From the NCBI GenBank assembly GCA_964487555.1, contig CAZART010000182.1, forward strand, positions 1 through 7,875: a stretch of 7,875 nucleotides of DNA, given 5' to 3'. The notes under the pieces were generated by a model. It made no database searches and had not been told where the DNA came from. It saw only the letters and a program-made list of their open reading frames with translations. The stretch comes from CAZART01 sp964487555. GTDB lineage: Bacteria > Bacteroidota > Rhodothermia > Rhodothermales > VXPQ01. The position numbers were made by a program, and so were the translations under genes. Position 1 is the first letter of the stretch, and every line of letters begins with the position of its first letter. Of this stretch, positions 1 to 6,047 are shown in pieces.

Positions 1-38
1 AACCACTCGAAGTCGGTATTTGCGACGTAGCCGGTCAC
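1..38 (-). CDS. Possible HNH-type restriction endonuclease, N-terminal fragment (runs off left edge)
   Basis: Reading leftward from a GTG at 36-38, the minus strand encodes MTGYVANTDFEW before the window ends. This matches, from memory, the opening of a family of HNH restriction endonucleases that typically begin with a Y-V-x-x-T-D-x-D/E-W pattern. In-frame sequence upstream is open to a stop at 78-80 but offers no ATG, so GTG 36-38 is the only good start; no clear Shine-Dalgarno precedes it. The gene would be divergent from the HNH gene at 311 and would make a third HNH nuclease in the island. Only 12 codons are visible, so the call rests on a short motif and could be chance. Confidence 0.35.
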   Translation of the reverse strand, partial: MTGYVANTDFEW

Positions 39-310
39 GTGGGGGCGTAGTATTGGATTGGTTGGGGTGCAATATAGTTAGGCGGCGAACGAAGAACAGA
101 CGAGGGATTGAAGATAAAGGAGAGAGGATCACGCGCGTTGTCGTAGTGCGACGGATTGCATGATGGGTTCCTTGTCGTGCATCTTATCGAACGTTGTGAA
201 GGCGATTGTGGTGAGTGAATCCGAGGATATTGCGTGATGGTGAACCGGCTCAGAAACGACGAATGATTTATTATTGCGGACCTGGCTTATAAGAATCTGC
301 AAATCCGTCC
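39..310. other. Intergenic region between divergent genes
   Basis: This 272-bp stretch has no convincing coding sequence in any frame. It should hold the promoters of the HNH gene at 311 and of the putative leftward HNH gene. AT-richer sequence at 261-295 includes a -10-like TTATAA at 287-292, but no well-spaced -35 box goes with it. No strong repeat or terminator was seen. Confidence 0.5.
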
Positions 311-1207
311 GTGAATAATCTCGATCATCAAATCCGCTCGGCTGCGTTCGACTGGCTCAAGGAGCAGAGCGAGTTTCACGGAGATGTGTTCACGTGGCAG
401 CGGCTTGGACAGGGCTTTCCGTTTCGGGGAGAGCGGATTCCGCTGGTTTCGCCGCAGGGGATTTTCAAGCCGCGCCAGCTGGAGGTGCCGCTTTCGATCA
501 GGACATCGGCGGCGGGACCGTACGACGATGCTTTCCGTTCGGATGACCTGCTGCTGTACCGCTATCGAGGGACGAATCCGGAGCATCCGGACAATCAGGG
601 CTTGAGGCAGGCGATGTTCGATAGCACACCGCTGGTGTATCTCCACGGGCTGGTGCCTGGGAAGTATCTAGCGGTTTGGCCCGTTTTCATCGTCGGCGAC
701 GATCCGCCCGGACTCACGTTCACGGTGGCCGCTGATGATTATTATGCGGCTGTTGAATCGGGTCGCATCGTGGCGGAGGATGCAACGCCGAGGCGGAGAT
801 ATGTCACAAGTATGGTGCGGCGGCGGCTTCATCAGCGGGGATTTCGGGAGCGGGTACTACATGCGTATCGCAGTCAATGTGCTCTCTGCAAGCTCAGGCA
901 CTCGGCTCTGCTGGATGCGGCGCATATTATTCCGGATGTTGAGCCTGGCGGCATCCCGGAAATTCGGAATGGGATCTCGATGTGCAAGCTTCATCATGCT
1001 GCGTTTGACAGCTTCGTGCTAGGGATCACGCCGGATTACGAGATCAGGATCCGAGAGGACGTGCTGGAGGAGATCGACGGGCCGATGCTGCGACATGGAC
1101 TGCAGGACATGCATGGACAGCGGCTCATCGTGCCAAGGCAGGAGGCGGTTCGGCCGGATCGGGATCTGCTGGAGGAGCGGTTTGTGCGGTTTAGGGGCTA
1201 TCGCTGA
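311..1207 (+). CDS. HNH endonuclease, predicted restriction enzyme (COG3440-like)
   Basis: This 298-residue protein is a predicted DNA endonuclease, probably restricting foreign or modified DNA in the cytoplasm. The C-terminal third is a complete HNH_2-type domain: C190-x2-C193, the L-D-A-A-H-I-I-P core with H205, N220-G, C225-x2-H228-H229 and F232-D233. The paired cysteines suggest a structural zinc, with H205 as the likely general base. Residues 1-160 form the recognition-type N-terminal domain seen in this family, with recognisable segments at GPYDDAF (69-75), LLYRYRGT (81-88) and YLAVWPVFIVGDD (119-131). GTG 311 is the first possible start, because an in-frame stop lies at 290-292; no Shine-Dalgarno is obvious. 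Its length is normal and it looks intact. Whether it targets modified DNA cannot be told from the sequence. A 197-bp gap separates it from the next HNH gene on the same strand. Confidence 0.88.
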   Translation: MNNLDHQIRSAAFDWLKEQSEFHGDVFTWQRLGQGFPFRGERIPLVSPQGIFKPRQLEVPLSIRTSAAGPYDDAFRSDDLLLYRYRGTNPEHPDNQGLRQAMFDSTPLVYLHGLVPGKYLAVWPVFIVGDDPPGLTFTVAADDYYAAVESGRIVAEDATPRRRYVTSMVRRRLHQRGFRERVLHAYRSQCALCKLRHSALLDAAHIIPDVEPGGIPEIRNGISMCKLHHAAFDSFVLGITPDYEIRIREDVLEEIDGPMLRHGLQDMHGQRLIVPRQEAVRPDRDLLEERFVRFRGYR

Positions 1208-1404
1208 GGTGATTGCCCTTGTGTTTCGGCGCTCGGGTGCCGAGAGAGTATGATCGAGAGGGCGGAGATCAGCGGTGGATGCTTCTGACGGGTGGTCGAT
1301 CGTGGCCGGCGTTCAGGTTGGCGGCAGCCTGATGCTGGGCAGGCCGCGTGAGATGGCGGGGCCGGGACCGTTTTTGAGAAAATGTTCTCGGGGAAGTTCG
1401 TAAT
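1208..1404. promoter_or_regulatory. Gap between the two HNH genes, with two small hairpins
   Basis: No gene is visible here. CTCGG-GTG-CCGAG (1232-1244) forms a 5-bp stem about 25 nt after the first HNH stop, but it has no T tract, so it is at best a weak terminator. GAGAA-AATG-TTCTC (1376-1389) is a small inverted repeat just before the second HNH gene and could be an operator. GGGGAAG at 1389-1395 lies nine bases before the GTG at 1405 and is a plausible ribosome-binding site. No clear sigma70 promoter was found. Confidence 0.3.
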
Positions 1405-2607
1405 GTGTCAGTCCATTACCGGTCCCACCAACATGCTCGGGCGCATCTGATCGTGGACAACCATCACGTCATAAGCTCGATTCTGCGGCACGATCAGAAG
1501 CAGAATAGCTATAAGATTGCGCTGCTGCGGTCGCTGGGGGATGCGGCGCTGTCGTTTCCCGGGTTCGAGGCGGCGGATCGGCCGGTGGCGGTGCCGCTGC
1601 GGGTGCTGGCGGATTACTGGATCGCGTATTTCTGGCCGTTTGCGGATGAAGAGAGGCCCATCCTGCAGGGTCCGAGGCAGACTCTTGGGGATTCGCAGCG
1701 GCAGGACGTCGCGTTTCGAGCGGATCTGACGGCGCTGCGGCGGGAATGGAAGCGGCTCGGCGGGTCGGATATGCCGTCGGACGGATTTCTGCTGATCCAC
1801 GAGCTGCGGGTGCCGCGGCGGCGGAAGACGTATTCGCCGGATCTGCTGAGGGCGTACATGGCGACGGTTCGGAAAATCCAGATCGCGATCCAGCAGCCGA
1901 TCAAGTATGCGGGGCCGGGGCACTGGGAGGTGTTCGATCGGCCGAAGCGGCTTTTGGAACTGGGAACGGCTGTGACGGCACTTCCGAGTGCGAGGGAAAA
2001 CGACCTGTGCGTGACGGTGTCGCCGAGCCTGTGGAGGACGCTTCAGGAGTTGTCGCTCTGGGTGGAGGCGCTGTGCATCCACGAGTGGTGCCTCTTTACG
2101 GAATCGGTCAGGCAGCCGGCGGGTCAGGCGGCTGGGAGAGGGACGATCTATACGCTGCTTACGGACCGGCCGGACAACCGCCGGCCGCTTACGTGGGAGC
2201 GGAATCAGATCGACATCCTGATCATGGAGGGGCAGCGGTTCGTGTGCCCGTGGACGGAGAAGCGGATCACGCATCCCGATGCGTACGATCTCGATCACCT
2301 GTTGCCGGTGTCGGTGTATCCGGCCAACGAGCTGTGGAATCTCGTGCCGGCGGATCGCACGTTCAATCAGCACGTGAAGAGAGGGCGGCTGCCGTCCTGG
2401 GAGGGGCTGCGGAGCGCGGAGCCGATCATCGCGAGCTCGTATGCCGTGTACTTTGAGTCGCCGGAATTGCAGAAGGCCATCGGCGAAGACGTGCGCGTTC
2501 GCTTTCGGGATCTCGCGGTGGATCCACTGTTGCCGGCAGACATCGCGGATGCGGCCTGCCGGTTCATCCATCTCGTAGCCGGTTCACGGAATATCGCTCG
2601 CTTCTGA
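1405..2607 (+). CDS. HNH endonuclease domain protein, probable defence nuclease
   Basis: This 400-residue protein has a C-terminal HNH nuclease domain of the HNH_4 style: C281-P-W, then D295-x-D297-H298 with P301, N308, N312, and N321-x3-K325-x2-R328-L-P. D297/H298 should bind the metal and activate water; a second zinc cysteine pair is not evident. Residues about 60-90 (PLRVLADYWIAYFWPF, then P-I-x-Q-G-P-R) form a conserved-looking N-terminal segment of unknown function. GTG 1405 is the only sensible start: an in-frame stop lies at 1375-1377, and GGGGAAG precedes the codon. The stop is one base before the ATG of the pyrophosphohydrolase-like gene, so the two were probably cotranscribed and translationally linked. 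Third codon positions are strongly G-rich, unlike the AbiE genes. HNH assignment is firm; the target is unknown. Confidence 0.82.
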   Translation: MSVHYRSHQHARAHLIVDNHHVISSILRHDQKQNSYKIALLRSLGDAALSFPGFEAADRPVAVPLRVLADYWIAYFWPFADEERPILQGPRQTLGDSQRQDVAFRADLTALRREWKRLGGSDMPSDGFLLIHELRVPRRRKTYSPDLLRAYMATVRKIQIAIQQPIKYAGPGHWEVFDRPKRLLELGTAVTALPSARENDLCVTVSPSLWRTLQELSLWVEALCIHEWCLFTESVRQPAGQAAGRGTIYTLLTDRPDNRRPLTWERNQIDILIMEGQRFVCPWTEKRITHPDAYDLDHLLPVSVYPANELWNLVPADRTFNQHVKRGRLPSWEGLRSAEPIIASSYAVYFESPELQKAIGEDVRVRFRDLAVDPLLPADIADAACRFIHLVAGSRNIARF

Positions 2608-2608
2608 C

Positions 2609-2667
2609 ATGCGCAAGGAATACCACAAGCTGGTCCGGGATCGGATTCCGGAGATCATCGAGGGGGA
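2609..2667 (+). pseudogene. MazG-fold phosphoribosyl-ATP-pyrophosphohydrolase-like gene, 5' fragment
   Basis: Starting at ATG 2609 the sequence reads MRKEYHKLVRDRIPEIIEG, the signature opening (K-L-V-R-D-x-I-P-E-I-I) of small MazG-fold nucleotide pyrophosphohydrolases often labelled phosphoribosyl-ATP pyrophosphohydrolase-like. Recognisable coding stops at 2667, the end of a 24-bp repeat whose second copy is at 3723. The frame then runs through foreign sequence to a stop near 2824. The missing catalytic part lies at 3723-4008. Joining the two at the repeat gives a continuous 106-codon gene. The start is one base after the HNH stop at 2607, which argues that the intact ancestor was the second gene of an HNH-pyrophosphohydrolase operon. 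Confidence 0.85.
2644..2667 (+). repeat. 24-bp direct repeat, left copy
   Basis: The 24 bases beginning GATTCCGGAGATCATC and ending GGGGGA are identical to 3723-3746. The flanking bases differ on both sides (2643 G against 3722 A; 2668 G against 3747 T). The repeat encodes IPEIIEG of the split gene and marks the left edge of the inserted segment. Confidence 0.95.
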
Positions 2668-2742
2668 GGGGGCGCACGCCGGGGTTAGTCGGCGGCGCCG
2701 CGACTTTTATCCAGCAGATCGAGACCAAAGCTCGCGAAGAGG

Positions 2743-3048
2743 TTACCGGTCCAGGCGCGGCGGTCCATGCCGACGGGCGCCCCACAGCGCGCGAATTATG
2801 ACGTCCTCATCGTCGAAGGTTTAATACAAGTGGCAGTCGATTTTTCGGAGATAGAGGCGGCGTAGGCCGGGGATGCCTGCGCGCTCGTACGACGTACCGA
2901 CGCCAGGGAGGATCGCTAGAACGCGGAGAGCGGCTTCGAGATCGGTCGCGAAGACGTTCGGATAATCCCGGTTTTCGCGCCACCATGACTTCTCACGGTT
3001 AACCTGGCGTTGCGCGGTCGCTGTAAATCGGACGCGACGCTCTTTCAA
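2743..3048 (-). pseudogene. ParE/RelE-family toxin with an in-frame stop at codon 76
   Basis: The minus strand from ATG 3048 encodes a RelE/ParE-fold toxin with V-R-F-T-A-T-A-Q-R-Q at the N-terminus and the G-I-P-G-L-R-R-L-Y-L strand at about residues 58-67. Translation stops at TAA (2823-2821) directly after D-C-H-L-Y. The same frame then continues as TFDDEDVIIRALWGARR and ends at a second TAA at 2745-2743. That tail is the normal ParE C-terminus, so the ancestral toxin was about 101 codons with a tyrosine where the TAA stands; TAT or TAC to TAA is a one-base change. The 75-residue product lacks the last beta strand and the A-L-W-G-A-R-R segment, so it is probably inactive. The start overlaps the antitoxin stop by four bases. 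A sequencing error is the main alternative. Confidence 0.8.
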
Positions 3049-3269
3049 GGCTTCTTGATTTCCCTGAGAACCGTTTCCGCATCGGTAAGGTGGCCTGCGG
3101 CGATGTCTGCATCGGATTGGTGCAGGGCCTCATGCAAGGCCGCGCGGTCCTCTTCGTCGAGCCAGTCGCCCGGATCCAGAGGGAGAAGCTCTATCTCAGT
3201 GCCTTCCGGAAGCTCGGTGGGTTCGTCGACTAACAGTCGGCCCCGTAGGACTCGTGCTTTGATGGTCAT
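3045..3269 (-). CDS. Antitoxin of the ParE/RelE-type module
   Basis: This 74-residue antitoxin gene starts at the ATG at 3269. Residues 1-30 (M-T-I-K-A-R-V-L-R-G-R-L-L-V-D-E-P, then E-L-P-E-G-T-E-I-E-L) resemble the short beta-rich N-terminal domain of antitoxins that pair with ParE-like toxins and probably bind the operator. Residues 35-74 are acidic and helical (W-L-D-E-E-D-R-A-A-L-H-E-A-L, then D-A-E-T-V-L-R-E-I), as expected of a toxin-wrapping C-terminus. The stop overlaps the toxin start in an ATGA. The frame is open far upstream through the MNT remnant, but only this methionine gives a family-like N-terminus. No clear promoter or Shine-Dalgarno was identified. The antitoxin looks intact although its toxin is truncated. 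Confidence 0.78.
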   Translation of the reverse strand: MTIKARVLRGRLLVDEPTELPEGTEIELLPLDPGDWLDEEDRAALHEALHQSDADIAAGHLTDAETVLREIKKP

Positions 3270-3371
3270 GCGATTAAGGCCGGCGGTATGCGTGGCGTTT
3301 CCAATCGTGCAACCGGCGCTATCTACAAGCGGTTCCTGCGGAAGCTGATTCACTGGAGTGACGTCAGGCGG

Positions 3372-3569
3372 CATACATTCTCGACCTTTCCATAACGCCG
3401 GATCGTATACGAGAGCACGGGAATCCGCGTACTGCTCCAGTTCATTCGGACGGGCAACGACTAAGTCGACCGCAAAGGGGAACCCCCGCAGATAATGGCC
3501 TGACTTCACAACGAGGACGTCGAGATCACTGTGCGGCCCCATGTCCCCGCGCGCCGCGGAAATAGCGTA
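3372..3569 (-). pseudogene. MNT-type nucleotidyltransferase remnant
   Basis: On the minus strand the frame reads S-A-A-R-G-D-M-G-P-H-S-D-L-D-V-L-V-V, the core of minimal nucleotidyltransferases with the paired catalytic aspartates D-L-D. It continues F-A-V-D-L-V-V with the third acidic residue, then E-L-E-Q-Y-A-D-S-R-A-L-V-Y-D-P-A-L-W-K-G-R-E, the usual C-terminal pattern. Decay is visible: the G-S before A-A-R-G-D is replaced by I-S, the N-terminal helix is unrecognisable, and about 12-15 residues between V-V-K-S-G-H-Y and the V-D-L-V-V strand are missing in frame. No stop follows K-G-R-E; the frame stays open into the antitoxin. Intact relatives are often antitoxins for HEPN toxins, but no HEPN gene is present. 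Precise ends are uncertain. Confidence 0.7.
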
Positions 3570-3722
3570 CCACCCCTGAATGTTTTCAAGGAACTGTGTC
3601 GGCCATTTGAACGCGCCGAAAGGGCAAAGATACGAGTTGCGGTTTCCCAGCACGGTAGCACCGTGCACATCGAGATGTGACCTTTCGGGCGTCCGATGTC
3701 GAACGTGATTTTCCGGATGGGA

Positions 3723-3746
3723 GATTCCGGAGATCATCGAGGGGGA
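3723..3746 (+). repeat. 24-bp direct repeat, right copy
   Basis: It is identical to 2644-2667 and marks the right edge of the inserted segment, where the pyrophosphohydrolase-like coding sequence resumes in its original frame. Confidence 0.95.
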
Positions 3747-4008
3747 TAGGAAGGCGTTTGAGGTGCGGGTGCTGGATGTGGAGGCGTATCGCGATGCGCT
3801 TCGGCAGAAGGTCGTCGAGGAAGCGCTGGAGATTACGGAGGCGCAGGAGGAGGAGCTGGCGAAGGAGATAGGGGATCTGTACGAGGTGCTCGATGCGGTC
3901 ATCGCGGCGTACGGGCTGAGTGGGGAGTCCATTCGCGCGGTGCAAGCGCGGCGACGGCGGGAGAGGGGAGGATTTGGCGAGCAGGTTGAGCTTGTGTGGG
4001 CGGAGTGA
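3723..4008 (+). pseudogene. MazG-fold phosphoribosyl-ATP-pyrophosphohydrolase-like gene, 3' fragment
   Basis: This fragment resumes at IPEIIEGD and carries the rest of the protein to the TGA at 4006-4008. The MazG-fold metal-binding pattern is present: K-V-V-E-E-A-L-E, then a second helix E-L-A-K-E-I-G-D-L-Y-E-V-L-D with the E-x2-D motif. Such enzymes hydrolyse nucleotides to a monophosphate and pyrophosphate. In this fragment an in-frame stop lies at 3706-3708 and no ATG occurs before an internal methionine at 3763. Any product would lack the K-L-V-R-D-R N-terminus and is probably non-functional. The G-rich third positions match the HNH gene upstream and contrast with the insert. Confidence 0.85.
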
Positions 4009-4052
4009 CGTCGGAGCTTGGTTCTACACACCGATTTTTTCGGTCCAGGGTG

Positions 4053-4081
4053 TTGTCGTACACGATTTAGTTTTGTACAAT
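4053..4081 (+). promoter_or_regulatory. Sigma70-like promoter of the AbiE operon
   Basis: TTGTCG (4053-4058) and TACAAT (4076-4081) match the -35 and -10 consensus at four and five of six positions and are separated by exactly 17 bp. Transcription should start near 4088, giving a short leader of about 26 nt before ATG 4114. The promoter lies inside the operator described separately. Confidence 0.6.
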
Positions 4082-4110
4082 ATTATTGTACGTGATCAAA
4101 AAGTGTACGA
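4056..4110. promoter_or_regulatory. Nested dyad operator upstream of AbiEi
   Basis: An inner perfect palindrome GTACAATA-T-TATTGTAC (4075-4091) and an outer inverted pair TCGTACAC (4056-4063) / GTGTACGA (4103-4110) share the same centre, base 4083. This gives four GTAC half-sites at 4058, 4075, 4088 and 4105, spaced 17, 13 and 17 bp. The array covers the -10 box, reaches into the -35 box and spans the predicted start of transcription. AbiEi antitoxins are known to repress their own operons by binding inverted repeats, so this is the expected autoregulatory site. Confidence 0.7.
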
Positions 4111-4113
4111 TAC

Positions 4114-5166
4114 ATGGTGGACGACCGACTAGTAACTGAGGCCCTGGAGCGTCTTCGCGAACTTCTTCCGGATCCGGAATATGGGCCCCGAATTGAATCC
4201 GGAGGGTCCCGGATTGATGATGCAGGCCATGACGCCGACCTGATCGTATCCTTCGATGGCGGGGAGCATCGTTTCCTGGTCGAGGCTAAACGCTACGTTA
4301 CGACGAACACCGTGACGCGCGCCTCGCTGGAGCTTGAAGCGGCGGGTATTCCGAACGACGAGGTGCTGTTCATCGCCGAGTACATTCAGCCCGCCGTTCA
4401 GCGTCTCCTGCAAGCTCATCGATTTAACTATCTTGACACGGCGGGAAACTGCCATATCCATCGGCCGCCGGTATTCATTCGCGTGGAGGGGCGCAAGCCG
4501 GATCGGATCAAGCCGCGGCCGAAAATCCGGGCATTCGGAGGGGAGGGACTGAAGGTCATCTTTGCTTTCCTGCTCGATCCGGCTCTCGTTTCGGAGACCT
4601 ACCGCGATCTCGCCGAATTGTGCGACGTTTCGCATGGTGTCGTACAGTATACCGCCCATGATCTTGAAGAGACCGGATTTCTCGACCGTCTCGGCCGAAG
4701 CAAGCGGCGTCTCAAACGGTCGGAGGATCTCATGGACCGATGGGTTGAGGGCTACGTCGAATCCCTCCGGCCCAAGCTCTCGCTCGGCCGATTTCGATTC
4801 CGCGATGCCGATATGCTGAAGGCATGGAAGGACATCGACCTCGATCCGCATCAAAACAGATGGGGAGGTGAACCGGCGGCGGACCTCATTACAGACTATC
4901 TGCGCCCCGGGTTTTTGACGCTATACACCCGGTACACTCGTTCGGACGCAATGAAGCATCTGCGGCTTCTTCCGGATGACGATGGCCGTCTCGAGCTCCT
5001 CCAAGCGTTCTGGACGCAAGAGCTTGAAAGGCGCGAACGTTCGTCGTTCGCCCGTTCGGCCGTGCCGGACCTGTTGGCGTACGCGGACCTTGCGGCCTCA
5101 GACGATCCACGTAATATGGAAGTCGCGGCGCAACTGCGAGAACGTCTGGCGAAAGAGAAAGCATAA
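4114..5166 (+). CDS. Type IV TA system AbiEi-family antitoxin / transcriptional regulator
   Basis: This 350-residue protein matches the larger AbiEi-family antitoxins (AbiEi_2 type). Residues 38-60 (D-A-D-L-I-V-S-F, then F-L-V-E57-A-K59-R) resemble the strand pair and E-x-K of the PD-(D/E)xK nuclease fold. N-Y-L-D-T-A-G-N at 105-112 is a characteristic family stretch. Residues about 145-205 look like a winged helix (V-S-E-T-Y-R-D-L-A-E-L-C-D-V-S-H-G-V-V-Q-Y-T). W-G-G-E-P-A-A-D at 250-257 with Y-L-R-P-G-F-L-T-L-Y-T at 262-272 is another family signature. The protein should bind the operator at 4056-4110 and counteract the nucleotidyltransferase encoded 32 bp downstream. ATG 4114 fits the promoter, but no strong Shine-Dalgarno is visible. 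The gene is intact. Confidence 0.82.
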   Translation: MVDDRLVTEALERLRELLPDPEYGPRIESGGSRIDDAGHDADLIVSFDGGEHRFLVEAKRYVTTNTVTRASLELEAAGIPNDEVLFIAEYIQPAVQRLLQAHRFNYLDTAGNCHIHRPPVFIRVEGRKPDRIKPRPKIRAFGGEGLKVIFAFLLDPALVSETYRDLAELCDVSHGVVQYTAHDLEETGFLDRLGRSKRRLKRSEDLMDRWVEGYVESLRPKLSLGRFRFRDADMLKAWKDIDLDPHQNRWGGEPAADLITDYLRPGFLTLYTRYTRSDAMKHLRLLPDDDGRLELLQAFWTQELERRERSSFARSAVPDLLAYADLAASDDPRNMEVAAQLRERLAKEKA

Positions 5167-5198
5167 ACGCTCGGGCTCAATTCCGGTCAAAATCAACG

Positions 5199-6041
5199 AT
5201 GCTTGAACCGTTCGAAGTCACGAAGGAAGCTTTGGGCGAGCACTATCCGGCGATCGAGAGCATAGCCGGAGCATGCGCAGAGCTGGAAATCGACTTCTTC
5301 GTCATCGGCGCCGCGGCACGGGATCTGCATCTAAGAGTCCTCTACGAAGTTGACCTCCTACGAGCGACCGGCGATGTCGACATTGGGATCGTCGTTCGGA
5401 GTTGGGATGAGTTCCATGCGCTGCTCACGTATTTCGTGGAGGTGGAGGGCTTTTCACGTGATACGATCGAGCATCGTGTAAGGAAGGGAGCCCGCATTAT
5501 CGATGTCATTCCGTTCGGAGATATCGCCGACAAGGCTGCGCGCCTAGAATGGCCCGGAGGTGACAGAGTGATGTCTGTATTGGGATACGCTGAAGCGTAT
5601 GAAGGGTCGGTGCGATTTGACATCCGCGACGGACCTCAGGTGCACGTGGCCTCGCTTGCGGGCGTCGTGGTTCTAAAACTGATCGCATGGAGCGAGCGGC
5701 CGGGAGAACGACGTCAAGATCCGATAGACCTCTGCACAATCATGAAGCACTATGACGAGGTCGTCGCCCTGGACCTCTACGACAAGCACGACGACGTATT
5801 CGATGACGATTTCGACGCTCGCTACGCACACGCACGAATTCTCGGACGCGACATTGCACCCCTTTTGCGCGCTGAAGAACTCAGAAAGAACGTCCTGGCC
5901 GTTCTGGACGCGAACCTCGCGGATGAGTACGACAGCCCGCTCGTGGAAGCGATGGGCCGCGATTGCTATCACGAGAGGGAGGTACGCCTCGGGTGCCTTC
6001 AATCCCTCAGGCGAGGTATTCTTGAGCGCCTTGGGGCGTGA
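5199..6041 (+). CDS. AbiEii-family nucleotidyltransferase toxin
   Basis: This 280-residue protein is the probable toxin of the type IV pair and an abortive-infection effector. Nucleotidyltransferase-fold motifs are clear: F-F-V-I-G-A-A-A-R-D at 33-42, G-D59-V-D61-I-G with the paired metal-binding aspartates, and a third acidic strand I-I-D102-V-I-P-F-G-D. A later segment, V-L-K160-L-I-A-W-S-E-R-P-G-E-R-R-Q-D174-P-I-D177-L, matches the conserved lysine and K/R-x2-D-x2-D-L helix of AbiEii-like enzymes. Known relatives transfer NTP-derived nucleotides and inhibit growth; the acceptor here is unknown. The gene follows AbiEi by 32 bp on the same strand, so the two form an operon. No terminator with a T tract follows. 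All catalytic residues are present and the gene looks intact. Confidence 0.82.
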   Translation: MLEPFEVTKEALGEHYPAIESIAGACAELEIDFFVIGAAARDLHLRVLYEVDLLRATGDVDIGIVVRSWDEFHALLTYFVEVEGFSRDTIEHRVRKGARIIDVIPFGDIADKAARLEWPGGDRVMSVLGYAEAYEGSVRFDIRDGPQVHVASLAGVVVLKLIAWSERPGERRQDPIDLCTIMKHYDEVVALDLYDKHDDVFDDDFDARYAHARILGRDIAPLLRAEELRKNVLAVLDANLADEYDSPLVEAMGRDCYHEREVRLGCLQSLRRGILERLGA

Positions 6042-6047
6042 GCCCCT

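Larger units (their letters stand above)
2668..3722. mobile_element. Inserted segment (1055 bp) carrying TA genes, bounded by 24-bp direct repeats
   Basis: This block interrupts the MazG-like gene. Removing it plus one repeat copy (1079 bp in total) restores the reading frame exactly, which shows it is an insertion and not part of the ancestral locus. Its cargo lies entirely on the minus strand, opposite to the host gene: a broken ParE/RelE toxin, its antitoxin and an MNT nucleotidyltransferase remnant. Its third-position composition is more mixed than the G-rich host gene. I see no transposase, no integrase and no terminal inverted repeats when the left end at 2668 is compared with the reverse complement of the right end at 3722. 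A 24-bp duplication is long for a usual transposase target duplication. The mechanism is therefore unknown; site-specific or microhomology-driven insertion are possibilities. Confidence 0.7.

Noticed and set aside
1408..2571. 387-codon open frame antisense to the second HNH gene
   Set aside because: It is Arg/Pro/His-rich low-complexity translation with no family motif and mirrors the G-rich codons of the HNH gene; it is a shadow frame.
2670..2804. Plus-strand frame that looks codon-like (includes F-I-Q-Q-I-E-T-K-A-R-E-E-V) across the toxin tail
   Set aside because: It lies opposite the ParE C-terminal codons, has no recognised family and no good start; the minus-strand ParE match is much stronger.
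3270..3330. TTGCAC with a CATACC-like box on the minus strand as the promoter of the ParE module
   Set aside because: The -10 match is poor and no operator symmetry supports it.
3612..3700. CGAAAGG/CCTTTCG inverted repeat and GCACGGT-AGC-ACCGTGC hairpin near the right end of the insert, as element termini
   Set aside because: Neither sits at the insert edge or has a counterpart near 2668; they could be chance.
3570..4031. Minus-strand open frame upstream of the MNT remnant, antisense to the MazG-like fragment
   Set aside because: It is serine-rich low-complexity translation over the sense MazG-like coding sequence and then joins insert sequence without a recognisable domain.
4030..4044. ACCGA-TTTTT-TCGGT as a terminator after the MazG-like gene
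   Set aside because: The stem is only 5 bp and the T run is in the loop, not after the stem.
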